Positions 8,655 to 19,003 are shown, numbered from the stretch's first letter. The stretch is DNA of 64,000 nucleotides from CAWDDG01 sp963801065 (GCA_963801065.1 CAWDDG010000006.1:124001-188000), one strand, 5' to 3'. Numbers and translations are program-made. The notes: generated from the letters alone by a model not told the origin.

Positions 8655-9238
8655 GTGCGACTGGAGGCGGCCTCGCGCGCGTCGTCACGGGCGAGCGCTG
8701 GATATGCGCGGTAGACCCCGGACGCGATGACCGTCGCGAGGACGGCCTTGAGGAGATCGCCGGGCAGGAAGATCGTTGCCCCTGTCCGGAGGGCAGTGCC
8801 GAAGTCGAGGTCGAGCCGCCACGCGAGCACGGGGACACCGATCGCGTAGACGACGGCGATTCCACCGACCACGGCGGCGACGAAGGCGACTGCGGGGTGG
8901 AACGGACGTCTGAGGCGAACGATCAGCCCGATGACGAACGCACCGACGGCGAAGCCGACGAGGTACCCGGCGGTCGGACCCGCGAAGACCCCGAGCCCGG
9001 CCGCGCCGCCGGCGAACACCGGCAGGCCTGCGGCCCCGATCGCCAGGTAGACGAGGACGGCAAGCGCGCCCAGCCGGGCGCCCAGCAGCAGGCCGGTGAG
9101 CATCACGCCCAGGGTCTGCAGCGTCACGGGGACGCTGCTCCCGAACAGGTAGAACTGGCCGGGAAGGCTCAGGGCGGCGATGAGGCCGGCGAAGACGGCC
9201 ACACGGGCCAGATCGGCGGCGGACAGGCGTCGGTTCAC
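8651..9238 (-). CDS. bioY: biotin transporter substrate-binding subunit BioY
   Basis: 195 residues with six hydrophobic helices. It has BioY features: SVPVTLQTLGVMLTGLLLG (about 34-52) and the AGPTAGYLVGF segment (about 86-96). The start is GTG 9238 with no Shine-Dalgarno, and TACGGT ends exactly 6 nt upstream on the minus strand, which fits a leaderless mRNA. It is the first gene of bioY-bioM-bioN. No biotin synthesis genes are in the window. Confidence 0.92.
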   Translation of the reverse strand: MNRRLSAADLARVAVFAGLIAALSLPGQFYLFGSSVPVTLQTLGVMLTGLLLGARLGALAVLVYLAIGAAGLPVFAGGAAGLGVFAGPTAGYLVGFAVGAFVIGLIVRLRRPFHPAVAFVAAVVGGIAVVYAIGVPVLAWRLDLDFGTALRTGATIFLPGDLLKAVLATVIASGVYRAYPALARDDAREAASSRT

Positions 9239-9244
9239 GGGCCA

Positions 9245-9270
9245 ACCGTAGGGGTGACCGTCAGGTAACC
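9245..9270 (-). promoter_or_regulatory. bioY leaderless promoter with adjacent dyad operator
   Basis: The minus-strand -10 TACGGT is at 9250-9245, 6 nt from the bioY GTG. Directly upstream, GGTGACC (9253-9259) and GGTAACC (9264-9270) form a paired GGTnACC dyad across the -10/-35 spacer. Biotin-responsive repression by a BioQ- or BirA-like regulator is an inference. The match to published BioQ boxes is only partial. Confidence 0.4.
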
Positions 9271-9345
9271 AGCATGTGCAGGACGGACAAGCTCTCCGGG
9301 CTGTAGGTGTCGGTCCCGGCCAGTCGTCGCTATGTGGCGCAGCCG

Positions 9346-10236
9346 TCAGAGCTGGTTCGTGGAGAACGTGTCACATGATTCCAGGCGGCCGCTCTCCAGC
9401 CCGGTACTGAACCACCGCTGGCGCTGCTCGCTGGAGCCGTGCGTCCAGGACTCCGGGCTGACCGTGCCCTGGAAGCGCTCCTGGATGTAGTCGTCGCCGA
9501 CGACCTGCGCGGCGTCCAGCCCGTCCTGGATGTCCTGCTGGGACACCTCGGTGATGAGCGGCTGACCGTCCTCGGTGTCCGTGCTCAGCGCGCGGCTCGT
9601 CCAGACACCGGCGTAGCAGTCGGCCTGGAGTTCGAGCCTGACCGCATCGGATGTCGGACCCGAGCCCGGCTGGACCTGCTGCATCTGCCCGGTCAGATTC
9701 TGGATGTGGTGGCCGTACTCGTGCGCAAGGACGTAGGCCTCGCCGAAGGCGCCGCCGCTGGCGCCGAACCGCGTGCGCAGCTCGTCGAAGAACCCGAGGT
9801 CGAGATAGACCCCCCGGTCTGCCGGGCAGTAGAACGGCCCCACCTGAGCGGACGCCGTGCCGCATCCCGTGGTGACCGACCCGGTGAAGAACGTCGTGAC
9901 GGCCATCGGGTAGGTCGAGCCGCGACGGGCGAACTCGTCCTGCCAGTAGTCCTGGATCGAGTTGACGTACAGCACGAAGCGGCAGTCGGGATTGTCGTCG
10001 ATGTCGGCGCCGGTCTGGCATTCGGTCTCGAGGTTGTCGATGCCGCCGGGCTCGGCTTGCACCTGGTTGGTGTCCTCGCCGAGCAGGCTGGCCGGGTTGG
10101 CCCCGGTGCACATGGCGAGCAGCAAGATGGCGATGGCTCCGATGCCGCCTCCTGCGGCGATGGTGCCCCCACGACCCATTCGGCGCCGGTCGGAGATCTG
10201 TGAGGTGTCCAGACGCGCCCTGCGGTTGAACTTCAC
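9346..10236 (-). CDS. YpfJ-type neutral zinc metallopeptidase
   Basis: 296 residues from GTG 10236 (VKFNRRARLDTSQ); the longer upstream reading has no family N-terminus. One membrane helix, IGAIAILLLAMC (about 32-50), anchors it, and the rest is extracytoplasmic. The zinc site HEYGHH lies in LAHEYGHHIQNLTGQ (about 173-187), with downstream LELQADCYAGVW supplying the third ligand region, as in the COG2321 family. It is upstream of bioY but separated by 107 bp with its own bioY promoter, so a functional link is unlikely. Substrate unknown. Confidence 0.9.
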   Translation of the reverse strand: MKFNRRARLDTSQISDRRRMGRGGTIAAGGGIGAIAILLLAMCTGANPASLLGEDTNQVQAEPGGIDNLETECQTGADIDDNPDCRFVLYVNSIQDYWQDEFARRGSTYPMAVTTFFTGSVTTGCGTASAQVGPFYCPADRGVYLDLGFFDELRTRFGASGGAFGEAYVLAHEYGHHIQNLTGQMQQVQPGSGPTSDAVRLELQADCYAGVWTSRALSTDTEDGQPLITEVSQQDIQDGLDAAQVVGDDYIQERFQGTVSPESWTHGSSEQRQRWFSTGLESGRLESCDTFSTNQL

Positions 10237-10427
10237 CGTCCAGCCTCCTCGCGCTCGTCCGGCCGTCCGGCCGTCCGCCGCACCACTTAGGATGCTCCCC
10301 ATGATGCCCGCGGCGAGCTGATCCTGCGCGGTTTGTCCGGTCGAGTCCGGCAGGCAGCCTGGCTTCGTGCCGGCGCTTCCGGAGAACGATCAGTGCCGTT
10401 GTCCCGACGCCGCGGAGTCCTTCCGAC

Positions 10428-12026
<1,599 letters not shown>

Positions 12027-12164
12027 CGCTGCGCCGCCAGGTGCCGGCTGCACGCATCGGCGGATGCCGGTTCTCGAATCGGATCTTGCGTTCGGCTGGC
12101 GTGAACCGAGAATGCGTCGGATCATGGTCATCACATGAACTGACGATCTTCGTGAGGAGGATGC

Positions 12165-12383
12165 GTGGCCGAGAAGCTGGCGAAGGGCGCGCGGATCAGT
12201 GGGGGAGTGCGCGACAGGCTCGCCTCCGATCTGAAGAAGAAGTACGAAGGCGGCAAGAGCATCCGGGACCTCGCTGGAGAAACCGGGCGCTCGTACGGCT
12301 TCGTGCACCGGCTCCTGTCCGAGTCGGGCGTCGAGCTGCGCGGGCGTGGCGGCGCCACTCGAGGCCGGAAGAAGAGGTCCTGA
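12165..12383 (+). CDS. 72-aa helix-turn-helix protein
   Basis: Starts at GTG 12165 with GAGGAGG upstream. It is a short basic protein: a Lys-rich N-terminus, an HTH in SIRDLAGETGRSYGFVHRLL (about 35-54), and an Arg/Gly/Lys tail (GRGGATRGRKKRS). The HTH resembles resolvase-like or Lsr2 C-terminal DNA-binding helices. Such 70-75-aa proteins are common in actinobacteria as probable DNA-binding proteins, without a known role to my knowledge. The enoyl-CoA hydratase start follows its stop by 8 nt. Confidence 0.85.
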   Translation: MAEKLAKGARISGGVRDRLASDLKKKYEGGKSIRDLAGETGRSYGFVHRLLSESGVELRGRGGATRGRKKRS

Positions 12384-12391
12384 CCGACGGC

Positions 12392-13180
12392 GTGACGGCC
12401 GAGATGCTGGAGAATGGTGGGCTCCTCTTCTCGGCCGAACCGCCCGTCGCCCGCATCACACTGCACCGCCCCGCGACGCGCAATGCGCAGACGCCCGCAA
12501 CCTGGCGTGCGCTGGCCGCGCTGGGAGCGTCCCTCGACACCGAGCTGCGGGTGGTCGTCCTCGCCGCCGAAGGCCCGTCGTTCTCGGCCGGCCTCGACCG
12601 CCGCATGCTGGACGGCTCCGGAATCCCCGGCGAGCCGTCGCTCATCGATCTCGCCACCCTCGAGCCTGCTGCGCTGGACGACGCGGTCGCGGAGTTCCAG
12701 GCGGCGTTCACCTGGTGGCGCGAGTCACCGGCGGTGACGGTCGCCGCGGTCGCCGGCCATGCCGTCGGCGCCGGGTTCCAGCTCGCGCTCGCCTGCGACC
12801 TGGTGGTGTGCGCCGAGGACGCCCAGTTCGCCATGCGCGAGACGTCCCTCGGCCTCGTACCCGATCTCGGTGGCACGGGCCGACTGGTCGATGCCGTCGG
12901 GTATCCGCGAGCGCTCGAAATCTGCGCGACCGGTCGATGGGTCGGTGCCCGGGAGGCGGTCGACCTGGGACTCGCCGTCACTGCGGTCCCCGTCGCCGAT
13001 CTCGCGGCCGCGGTGGACGATCTCGTGGCGGCACTCCTGGCGGCACCGGCTGGCGCATTACGCGAGACCAAGGGCCTGCTTCGCGCAGCCGTTCACCGCG
13101 GCGAGGACGAGCAGCTCGCGGCCGAGCGAGCGGCTCAGGCCCGCCGGCTCGCCGACCTGGCCCGCGCGCTGCCAGGATGA
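12392..13180 (+). CDS. enoyl-CoA hydratase/isomerase family protein
   Basis: 262 residues from GTG 12392 (ATG 12404 is an alternative start). It has the crotonase fold signatures: the first oxyanion-hole loop AEGPSFSAGLDRRML and the second in GHAVGAGFQLALACDLV (about 125-141), then MRETSLGLVPDLGGTGRL. Acidic residues near the second loop would act in hydration or isomerisation of acyl-CoA. Substrate undetermined. It sits 4 nt from the VOC gene, so the two are co-translated. Confidence 0.88.
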   Translation: MTAEMLENGGLLFSAEPPVARITLHRPATRNAQTPATWRALAALGASLDTELRVVVLAAEGPSFSAGLDRRMLDGSGIPGEPSLIDLATLEPAALDDAVAEFQAAFTWWRESPAVTVAAVAGHAVGAGFQLALACDLVVCAEDAQFAMRETSLGLVPDLGGTGRLVDAVGYPRALEICATGRWVGAREAVDLGLAVTAVPVADLAAAVDDLVAALLAAPAGALRETKGLLRAAVHRGEDEQLAAERAAQARRLADLARALPG

Positions 13181-13184
13181 CGCC

Positions 13185-13565
13185 GTGCGCATCGACCGGC
13201 TGGACCACCTCGTGCTCACGGTGGCCGATGTCGACACGACCGTCGACTTCTACAGCCGGGTGCTCGGTATGGAACCGGTGACGTTCGGCGACGGCCGGCG
13301 CGCACTGACCTTCGGGCGCTGCAAGATCAACCTCCACCAGGAGGGTCATGAGTTCGAGCCGAAGGCGGCGCGGGCTGTCGCTGGCAGCGCCGACGTGTGC
13401 CTCGTCGCGGACGGGCCGCTGGAAGCGGTCGTCGATGAGCTGACCAGGAGCGGGGTTGCCGTCGAGGAGGGCCCGGTGCTGCGCACCGGCGCCCTCGGCC
13501 CGATCGAGAGTGTCTACATCCGCGACCCGGACGGCAACCTGGTGGAGATCAGCACCTACGCCTGA
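13185..13565 (+). CDS. VOC (glyoxalase/bleomycin resistance) family protein
   Basis: 126 residues from GTG 13185, two beta-alpha-beta-beta-beta units. Probable metal ligands are His in RLDHLVLTV (residue 8), His in INLHQEGHEF and Glu in GNLVEISTY near the C-terminus, as in class I VOC enzymes. It follows the hydratase after 4 nt, suggesting a shared catabolic or detoxification role. The reaction cannot be assigned from sequence. Confidence 0.85.
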   Translation: MRIDRLDHLVLTVADVDTTVDFYSRVLGMEPVTFGDGRRALTFGRCKINLHQEGHEFEPKAARAVAGSADVCLVADGPLEAVVDELTRSGVAVEEGPVLRTGALGPIESVYIRDPDGNLVEISTYA

Positions 13566-13678
13566 TTCACTCGAGAGCGAAGACGCCGCGTGGCCCGGAA
13601 GAATCCCGCTTCGCTCGACGTTGCGCGATCGCATCGTCCGGTCCGGACGGTCAAGGCGAGGGTGGGAGGTGGCAGCCG

Positions 13679-15601
13679 GTGTCGATGGGTGGTCACATCG
13701 GCGGGTACATGGCCTCGCGGTCCTTCTCCCGCGACCGCAGCGTGACCCGGCAGCGACTGGCCAAGGGCACCGCGCGGAGGATCCTCCGCTACGCGCGGCC
13801 CTACCGCGGGTACATCGCGGTGTTCCTGCTGACGACCGTGATCGCGGCGGCCAGCGCCGCCGCCGTCCCTCTGCTGCTGAAGTTCGTCATCGACGACGGC
13901 GTGGTCCCGGGCCGGCCCGACCTCGTGGTGTGGGGCGCGTTGGCGGTGGCGGGCCTGGCGGTCCTCGACGCGGTCCTGGGCCTGGCCGGCAGGTGGGCCT
14001 CGGCCCGGGTCGGCGAAGGGCTCATCTACGACCTCCGTACCCAGGTCTTCGACCACGTGCAGCGGCAACCCGTGGCGTTCTTCACCCGCGCCCAGACCGG
14101 CTCGCTCGTGTCACGGCTGAACACGGACGTGATCGGCGCCCAGCAGGCCTTCACCTCGACGCTGTCGCAGGTCGTCAGCAACGCGGTGACCCTCGTCCTC
14201 GCGACCGCCGCGATGCTCGTGCTCTCGTGGCAGATCACGCTGCTCGTGCTGGTCCTGGTGCCGCTCTTCCTGCTGCCGGCTCGGTTCATCGGGCGCAAGC
14301 TGGCCGACATCTCGCGCGAGTCCATGCAGCTCAACGCCGACATGAGCCAGACGATGACCGAGCGCTTCAACGTTGCCGGCGCTCTGCTGGTGAAGATCTT
14401 CGGCAGGTACGACCGGGAGACGGTCGGATTCGGCCAGGCGGCCGGACGCGTGCGCGACATCGGTGTCACGCAGGCCCTCTATGCGCGGTACTTCTTCACC
14501 GGCCTCACGCTGCTGGCGTCGCTCGCGACGGCTCTGGTGTACGGCGTGGGCGGCTTGCTGGCCGTGGACGGGACGCTGCAGATAGGCACGCTGGTGGCGC
14601 TGGCCGCGCTGCTGACGCGGCTCTACGGGCCGATGATGGCAATGTCCAACGTCCAGGTCGACGTGATGACCGCGCTCGTGAGCTTCGAGCGAGTGTTCGA
14701 GGTCCTCGATCTCGAGCCGATGGTGCGCGACCGGCCAGGTGCCCAGCCGCTGCCCGCCGAGACGGGCCCGCTGAGCGTGGAGTTCGACGATGTGCGCTTC
14801 GGCTACCCGACGGCCGACGAGGTGTCGCTCGCCTCCCTGGAAGCGGTCGCGCGCGCCGACACGGGCCAGAACGGCGAGGTGTTGCGCGGCGTGACCTTCC
14901 GAGTCGAGTCGGGCCAGCTGGTGGCGCTCGTCGGCCCGTCGGGCGCGGGAAAGTCGACGATCACCCACCTCGTGTCCAGGCTGTACGACCCGACCAGCGG
15001 TGTGGTCCGCCTCGGCGAGCGGGATCTGCGCGACCTCACCCTGGACTCGCTGCACGAGGCCGTCGGCGTGGTCACTCAGGACGCGCACATGTTCCACGAC
15101 ACGATCGGCGCGAACCTCGCCTACGCGAGGCCCGATGCCACCGAGGTCGAGATGTGGGCCGCACTGCGCGCGGCGCAGATCGCCGACCTCGTCAGGTCAT
15201 TGCCCGACGGGCTCGACACAGTCGTCGGGGACCGCGGATACCGGCTCTCGGGTGGAGAGAAGCAGCGGCTGGCGATCGCCCGCCTCCTGTTGAAGGCGCC
15301 GCGGATCGTGGTCTTGGACGAGGCGACGGCCCACCTGGACTCAGAGTCCGAGGCGGCCGTGCAGCGGGCCCTCGAGTCAGCCCTGTCGGGGCGTACGTCA
15401 CTGGTCATCGCCCACCGACTGTCCACGATCCGCGGGGCGGACCGGATTCTCGTGGTCGACGGCGGACGCATCGTGGAGGCGGGAGACCACGACGCCCTGC
15501 TCACGGCGGGCGGGCTCTACGCGGAGCTCTACCGCACCCAGTTCGCACCGCAGGCTTCCCACGCGAACGGACGGCCTGCGGCTCCGGCCGGTCGGGTCTG
15601 A
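13679..15601 (+). CDS. ABC exporter, fused permease-ATPase
   Basis: 640 residues. The N-terminal transmembrane domain has six helices (about 40-340) beginning YRGYIAVFLLTTVIAAASAA. The C-terminal nucleotide-binding domain has Walker A GPSGAGKST, a Q-loop in VGVVTQDAHMF, the signature RLSGGEKQRLAIAR, Walker B IVVLDEATAHLDSE and H-loop IAHRLSTI. It is a half-transporter that would act as a homodimer, multidrug or lipid type. GTG 13679 has GGGAGGTGG upstream; ATG 13685 is an alternative. It stands alone, so no partner is indicated. Confidence 0.9.
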   Translation: MSMGGHIGGYMASRSFSRDRSVTRQRLAKGTARRILRYARPYRGYIAVFLLTTVIAAASAAAVPLLLKFVIDDGVVPGRPDLVVWGALAVAGLAVLDAVLGLAGRWASARVGEGLIYDLRTQVFDHVQRQPVAFFTRAQTGSLVSRLNTDVIGAQQAFTSTLSQVVSNAVTLVLATAAMLVLSWQITLLVLVLVPLFLLPARFIGRKLADISRESMQLNADMSQTMTERFNVAGALLVKIFGRYDRETVGFGQAAGRVRDIGVTQALYARYFFTGLTLLASLATALVYGVGGLLAVDGTLQIGTLVALAALLTRLYGPMMAMSNVQVDVMTALVSFERVFEVLDLEPMVRDRPGAQPLPAETGPLSVEFDDVRFGYPTADEVSLASLEAVARADTGQNGEVLRGVTFRVESGQLVALVGPSGAGKSTITHLVSRLYDPTSGVVRLGERDLRDLTLDSLHEAVGVVTQDAHMFHDTIGANLAYARPDATEVEMWAALRAAQIADLVRSLPDGLDTVVGDRGYRLSGGEKQRLAIARLLLKAPRIVVLDEATAHLDSESEAAVQRALESALSGRTSLVIAHRLSTIRGADRILVVDGGRIVEAGDHDALLTAGGLYAELYRTQFAPQASHANGRPAAPAGRV

Positions 15602-15661
15602 TAGCGGGCGCCTCCGCTCGGCCGCGCGGCCGCGCCGGGCAGCGTCATCGCAACACTGCAC

Positions 15662-16417
15662 TCACAGCGTGCGCAGCGCACCGCCGTCGACCGGGACCAT
15701 GGCGCCGGACACGTAGGAAGCGGCCGGCGAGAGCAAGAACGCCGCCACCGCGCCGAACTCGCCCGGGCTCCCGTAGCGGCGCAGCGGAATGCTCGCCGAC
15801 CGTCGCGCCCGGACCTGCACGGGGTCACCGTCGAGGGCGTCGAGTTCCCGGACCCGGTCGGTCTCGATCCGGCCGGGCATCAGACCGTTGACCCGTACGC
15901 CGCGAGGTCCGAGCTCGTCGGCGAGCTGCTTGGCGACCATGGCGAGGCCGGGTCGGAGCCCGTTCGAGACCGCGAGGCCTGGAATCGGTGAGCGTACGGA
16001 CGTGGACAGGACGAAAACGAGAGACCCGCCGTCATCCAGAGCGGCACCGATGGCCCGGCCCAGCCGGACGGCGCCGAGGAAGACCGTGTCGAACGCCGCT
16101 CGCCACGCCTGGTCGGGGGTGTCAGTCGCGCTGCCTGCAGGCGGACCTCCGACGCTCACCATCGCTCCGTCGAGGCGACCGAAATGCTCGTGCGCCGCAA
16201 CGACGAGCCGTTCAGGTGTCTCCGGGTCGGCATTGTCGGCGGCGACGCCGGCCGCGTTCCTGCCCAGCGCAGCGACGGCCTGTCGCACGGCCTCGTCGTT
16301 CCGGGACGAGAGGAGCACCCGTGCCCCGTCGGCGACCAGCGTGTCGGCCGCAGCGCGGCCGAGCCCGCGGCTCGCCCCGGTGACGATGTATGCACGCCCG
16401 TCCAGTCCAAGATCCAT
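15662..16417 (-). CDS. SDR family oxidoreductase lacking the canonical YxxxK
   Basis: 251 residues from ATG 16417, with a GGAAGGATGG ribosome site. The Rossmann motif is TGASRGLGR (residues about 13-21). The family C-terminus SGAMVPVDGGALRTL is intact. At the active site, STSVRSPIPGLAVSNGLRPG replaces the usual S-x12-YxxxK, so the catalytic Tyr and Lys are missing. A subgroup of actinobacterial SDRs has this SNxxR pattern, so it is probably a lineage feature rather than decay. It is divergent from the sirtuin gene with only 51 bp between starts. Substrate unknown. Confidence 0.82.
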   Translation of the reverse strand: MDLGLDGRAYIVTGASRGLGRAAADTLVADGARVLLSSRNDEAVRQAVAALGRNAAGVAADNADPETPERLVVAAHEHFGRLDGAMVSVGGPPAGSATDTPDQAWRAAFDTVFLGAVRLGRAIGAALDDGGSLVFVLSTSVRSPIPGLAVSNGLRPGLAMVAKQLADELGPRGVRVNGLMPGRIETDRVRELDALDGDPVQVRARRSASIPLRRYGSPGEFGAVAAFLLSPAASYVSGAMVPVDGGALRTL

Positions 16418-16455
16418 ACCGCCATCCTTCCCTACGGCGATCGGGAGTTCGCCCG

Positions 16456-16461
16456 TACGAT
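16456..16461 (+). promoter_or_regulatory. leaderless -10 element for the sirtuin gene
   Basis: TACGAT ends 7 nt before GTG 16469 and there is no Shine-Dalgarno in between. This matches the TAnnnT plus 6-7 nt spacing repeated across this window. Confidence 0.5.
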
Positions 16462-16468
16462 CCACGGA

Positions 16469-17254
16469 GTGGACTCGAGCCGAGCGATAGGGAGCGCCGG
16501 CGTCGTGGCTCTCGTCTCGGCGTGGGTCGCACAATCGTCGCGGGTGACCGTGCTCACGGGTGCCGGCATCTCCACCGACTCGGGCATCCCGGACTTTCGC
16601 GGGCCCAAGGGCGTCTGGACCACGAACCCGGCGGCTCAGCAGAGGTTCACGCTCGACCGGTACGTCGCGGATCGCGAGGTGCGGGTCGAGGCCTGGCGCA
16701 ACCGCCGTTCGCACGCTGCCTGGACCGCGCAGCCGAACGCGGGCCACCGCGCGCTCGTCGATCTCGAGCGGGCCGGCAGGCTGCGCGCGCTGGTAACACA
16801 GAACGTCGACGAGCTGCATCAGCGCGCCGGGTCGTCACCCGACCTGGTCGTCGAGATCCACGGCACGATGCGGCAGGCCGAATGCCTCGGCTGCGGCGAC
16901 CGGTGGCCGATGCACCATGTGCTGGACCGCGTCGACGAGGGCGATTCGGACCCGAGCTGCGGTCGATGCGGAGGGCTGTTGAAGTCCGCGACGATCTCGT
17001 TCGGCCAGTCGCTACGCCCGGAGGTGTGGCGAGCGGCGGTATCAGCGGCCTGCGATTGCGATCTCTTCCTGGCCGTGGGTTCCTCACTGCAGGTCTACCC
17101 GGCGGCCGGGTTGTGTGACACGGCCATCGACGCTGGCGCCCGTTTGGTGGTCGTCAACGCCGAACCCACGCCATACGACGGTCTCGCCGCCGCTGTCCTG
17201 CGCGAGCCGATCTCGTCGGTGCTGCCCGCGCTGGTGGACCACGCTCTCAGGTAG
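16469..17254 (+). CDS. NAD-dependent protein deacylase, sirtuin family
   Basis: 261 residues. The NAD-binding segments are GAGISTDSGIPDFRG (about 31-45) and TQNVDELHQRAG, followed by the catalytic His in EIHGTMRQAEC. Four zinc cysteines occur as CLGC and CGRC (about 135-175). GSSLQVYPAAGL is the late NAD loop. It would remove acetyl or other acyl groups from lysine. The gene ends 8 bp inside the convergent isochorismatase-like gene. Confidence 0.93.
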   Translation: MDSSRAIGSAGVVALVSAWVAQSSRVTVLTGAGISTDSGIPDFRGPKGVWTTNPAAQQRFTLDRYVADREVRVEAWRNRRSHAAWTAQPNAGHRALVDLERAGRLRALVTQNVDELHQRAGSSPDLVVEIHGTMRQAECLGCGDRWPMHHVLDRVDEGDSDPSCGRCGGLLKSATISFGQSLRPEVWRAAVSAACDCDLFLAVGSSLQVYPAAGLCDTAIDAGARLVVVNAEPTPYDGLAAAVLREPISSVLPALVDHALR

Positions 17255-17810
17255 CGGCGTCGAGCAGGTCGCCGGTGGTCACAACCCGGCCGAAATTGCC
17301 TTCGATGTTCGCGGCCGTGACGGAAGCGAACTGGTCGCCGGTCACCAGGGCTCCATCGGGACCGACCTCGTCGAACGTGTGCGTGGCGTCGAGCACGAAC
17401 AGAACGTCGTACCCGAGATCGCCGGCGGTCCGGGCGGTCGTCTCGCAGCACCGGTTGGTCTGGATACCGGTGATGACGACCTGTCGGACACCCGACGCTT
17501 CGAGCCATCCCCTGAGGTCCGGTGTGCCGAGGAATGCCGAGTGCACGCTCTTCGTGACGTCCAGGGCCGGCGCGAGATCGGCGACAACAGACTGGAACGC
17601 GTATCCGGGCGCATCCCGTCGCAGTGGCGAGTCGGCGCCCGACGACGCGTGCCGCACGCGGACGATCGGGCGTCCAGAACCGGTCCAGGAGTCGACGAGA
17701 CGGGCGATGTTGGCCTCGGCTTCGTGGTTGTTGCGCTTGCCCCAGGCCGGGTCGGCGAAGCCCTTCTGCACGTCGATCACGATGAGCGCGGCGCTGTCGT
17801 CGAGATTCAT
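17247..17810 (-). CDS. isochorismatase-like cysteine hydrolase
   Basis: 187 residues from ATG 17810. The Asp-Lys-Cys triad is visible: IVIDVQKGFADP (Asp, N-terminus), VTKSVHSAF (Lys, about 90) and GIQTNRCCETTARTAGD (Cys, about 125). This is the fold of nicotinamidases and isochorismatases, and such proteins hydrolyse small amides or vinyl ethers. A nicotinamidase role beside a sirtuin would be attractive, but metal-site residues typical of PncA are not evident. It overlaps the sirtuin 3' end by 8 bp. Confidence 0.87.
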   Translation of the reverse strand: MNLDDSAALIVIDVQKGFADPAWGKRNNHEAEANIARLVDSWTGSGRPIVRVRHASSGADSPLRRDAPGYAFQSVVADLAPALDVTKSVHSAFLGTPDLRGWLEASGVRQVVITGIQTNRCCETTARTAGDLGYDVLFVLDATHTFDEVGPDGALVTGDQFASVTAANIEGNFGRVVTTGDLLDAAT

Positions 17811-17906
17811 GTTCCGATGCTGTGCGGCCAGGAGCGGGGCCACGAGTGGCAGCGCCGACAGCCAGGCCAAGCTTCCTGCCAATATCGACGGAGCCGACGG
17901 GGCGTT

Positions 17907-18104
17907 CTACGCCCTCCCGGTGGCGGGCCCGGGAACCTCGGCGAGCAAGAGGGCGGAGGTCACCAACGGGATGTGGGCCCCTTCGTCGCCGGGGAGCCCG
18001 TCGAAGCGCGGCAGGCAGAGCCAGTCGACGGTGCCGTCGCGAGAGACCAGTGCGGCCGTGTGCAGGTCGCCGAGCAGGCCGTGGTCCTCGATCAGTCCCG
18101 CCAT
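17907..18104 (-). pseudogene. truncated GH15 glucoamylase/trehalase-type N-terminus
   Basis: A 65-codon open frame that begins MAGLIEDHGLLGDLHTAALV and continues SRDGTVDWLCLPRFDG. This is the conserved N-terminus of GH15 glycoside hydrolases, which are normally about 600 residues. After residue 36 the sequence is unrelated and soon stops, so the catalytic (alpha/alpha)6 barrel is missing. AAGGGAAG precedes the ATG, so the remnant may still be translated. I read it as the relic of a deletion that joined the GH15 start to the isochorismatase flank. Confidence 0.75.
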
Positions 18105-18131
18105 ACAGCTTCCCTTCGTGGTCGCGAACGG

Positions 18132-18917
18132 TCAGGGCCCGGATCCGACTCCCAGCTGCTCGTGGTCACCGGACTCGTGCTGCGACGCGCGGCGGATCCG
18201 GGACTCCGCCCTGACGAGGAACACGAATCCGCCCACTCCGATGCACGCGAAGATGAACCACTGCACCGCGTATGACAGATGCGGACCTGCGTCGGTGGTG
18301 GGTGCCAAGGGCTTCACCGGCGCATCGACCGGCGCCGGGTCCTCCTCGATCAGTTCGATCCATGCCCCGTACACCGGGTAGGGGAGCGCCCGGGCGATCT
18401 CGTCGACATCGACGTAGCGCACGGAACGCCCAGCGGGATCGCCGCCGGTGCCGCGCCCCTCCTCGCTCTGCCGGACCCGCCCGACGACGTCGACCTCTCC
18501 CGTCGGCGGCTCCGGCAGTCTCGGCGCCACGGTCGCCGGACCGTCCTGCCGGACGAACCCGCGGTCTACCAGGACGGCTGCCCCACCGTCGGTGACGAGC
18601 GGCGTCAGGGTGTGGACGCCGGGCTCGCCGTCCAGGGGACGCAGGCGCACGACCAGCTGGTGGTCGGTGTCGTACCGCCCGGTCGCCTCGACAGGGGTCC
18701 ACACGAGTTCCGACGCCACGGGTGTGCCGGCTGTGAGCACGTCGTCGATGGCCACGGGATCGCGGTGCGCGTTGGCCTCGATCACCTCGTTGCGGGCCTC
18801 TCGCTGATCGTTTCGGTCGAGCTGCCAGAGCCCCAGCCGTACGCATGCGGCCACCAGGACGAGCCCGGCAAGGATGCGCACCGCCCACCGCCGGGAGGCC
18901 AGGAACCGGAACACCAT
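18132..18917 (-). CDS. SURF1 family cytochrome oxidase biogenesis protein
   Basis: 261 residues from ATG 18917. The first membrane helix is RILAGLVLVAACVRLGLWQLDR, with the SURF1 signature GLWQLDRNDQR at its end. A large outer loop contains VDRGFVRQD. The second helix is YAVQWFIFACIGVGGFVFLVR near the C-terminus, preceded by HLSYAVQW, also a SURF1 signature. It assists haem-copper oxidase assembly. It is divergent from moaA, whose start is 86 bp away. Confidence 0.92.
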   Translation of the reverse strand: MVFRFLASRRWAVRILAGLVLVAACVRLGLWQLDRNDQREARNEVIEANAHRDPVAIDDVLTAGTPVASELVWTPVEATGRYDTDHQLVVRLRPLDGEPGVHTLTPLVTDGGAAVLVDRGFVRQDGPATVAPRLPEPPTGEVDVVGRVRQSEEGRGTGGDPAGRSVRYVDVDEIARALPYPVYGAWIELIEEDPAPVDAPVKPLAPTTDAGPHLSYAVQWFIFACIGVGGFVFLVRAESRIRRASQHESGDHEQLGVGSGP

Positions 18918-19003
18918 ACGACCGTAGACCGGGAGCCGCCGAGGTGTCCCTCGCGGGGCATAGGCTGGACGGCGAATCGGCATCGATGCGGGCAGGAGGC
19001 CTC

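Noticed and set aside
17247..17810. Nicotinamidase (PncA) linked to the neighbouring sirtuin
   Set aside because: The catalytic triad fits, but the metal-binding His/Asp pattern of PncA is not visible, so only the broad family call is kept.
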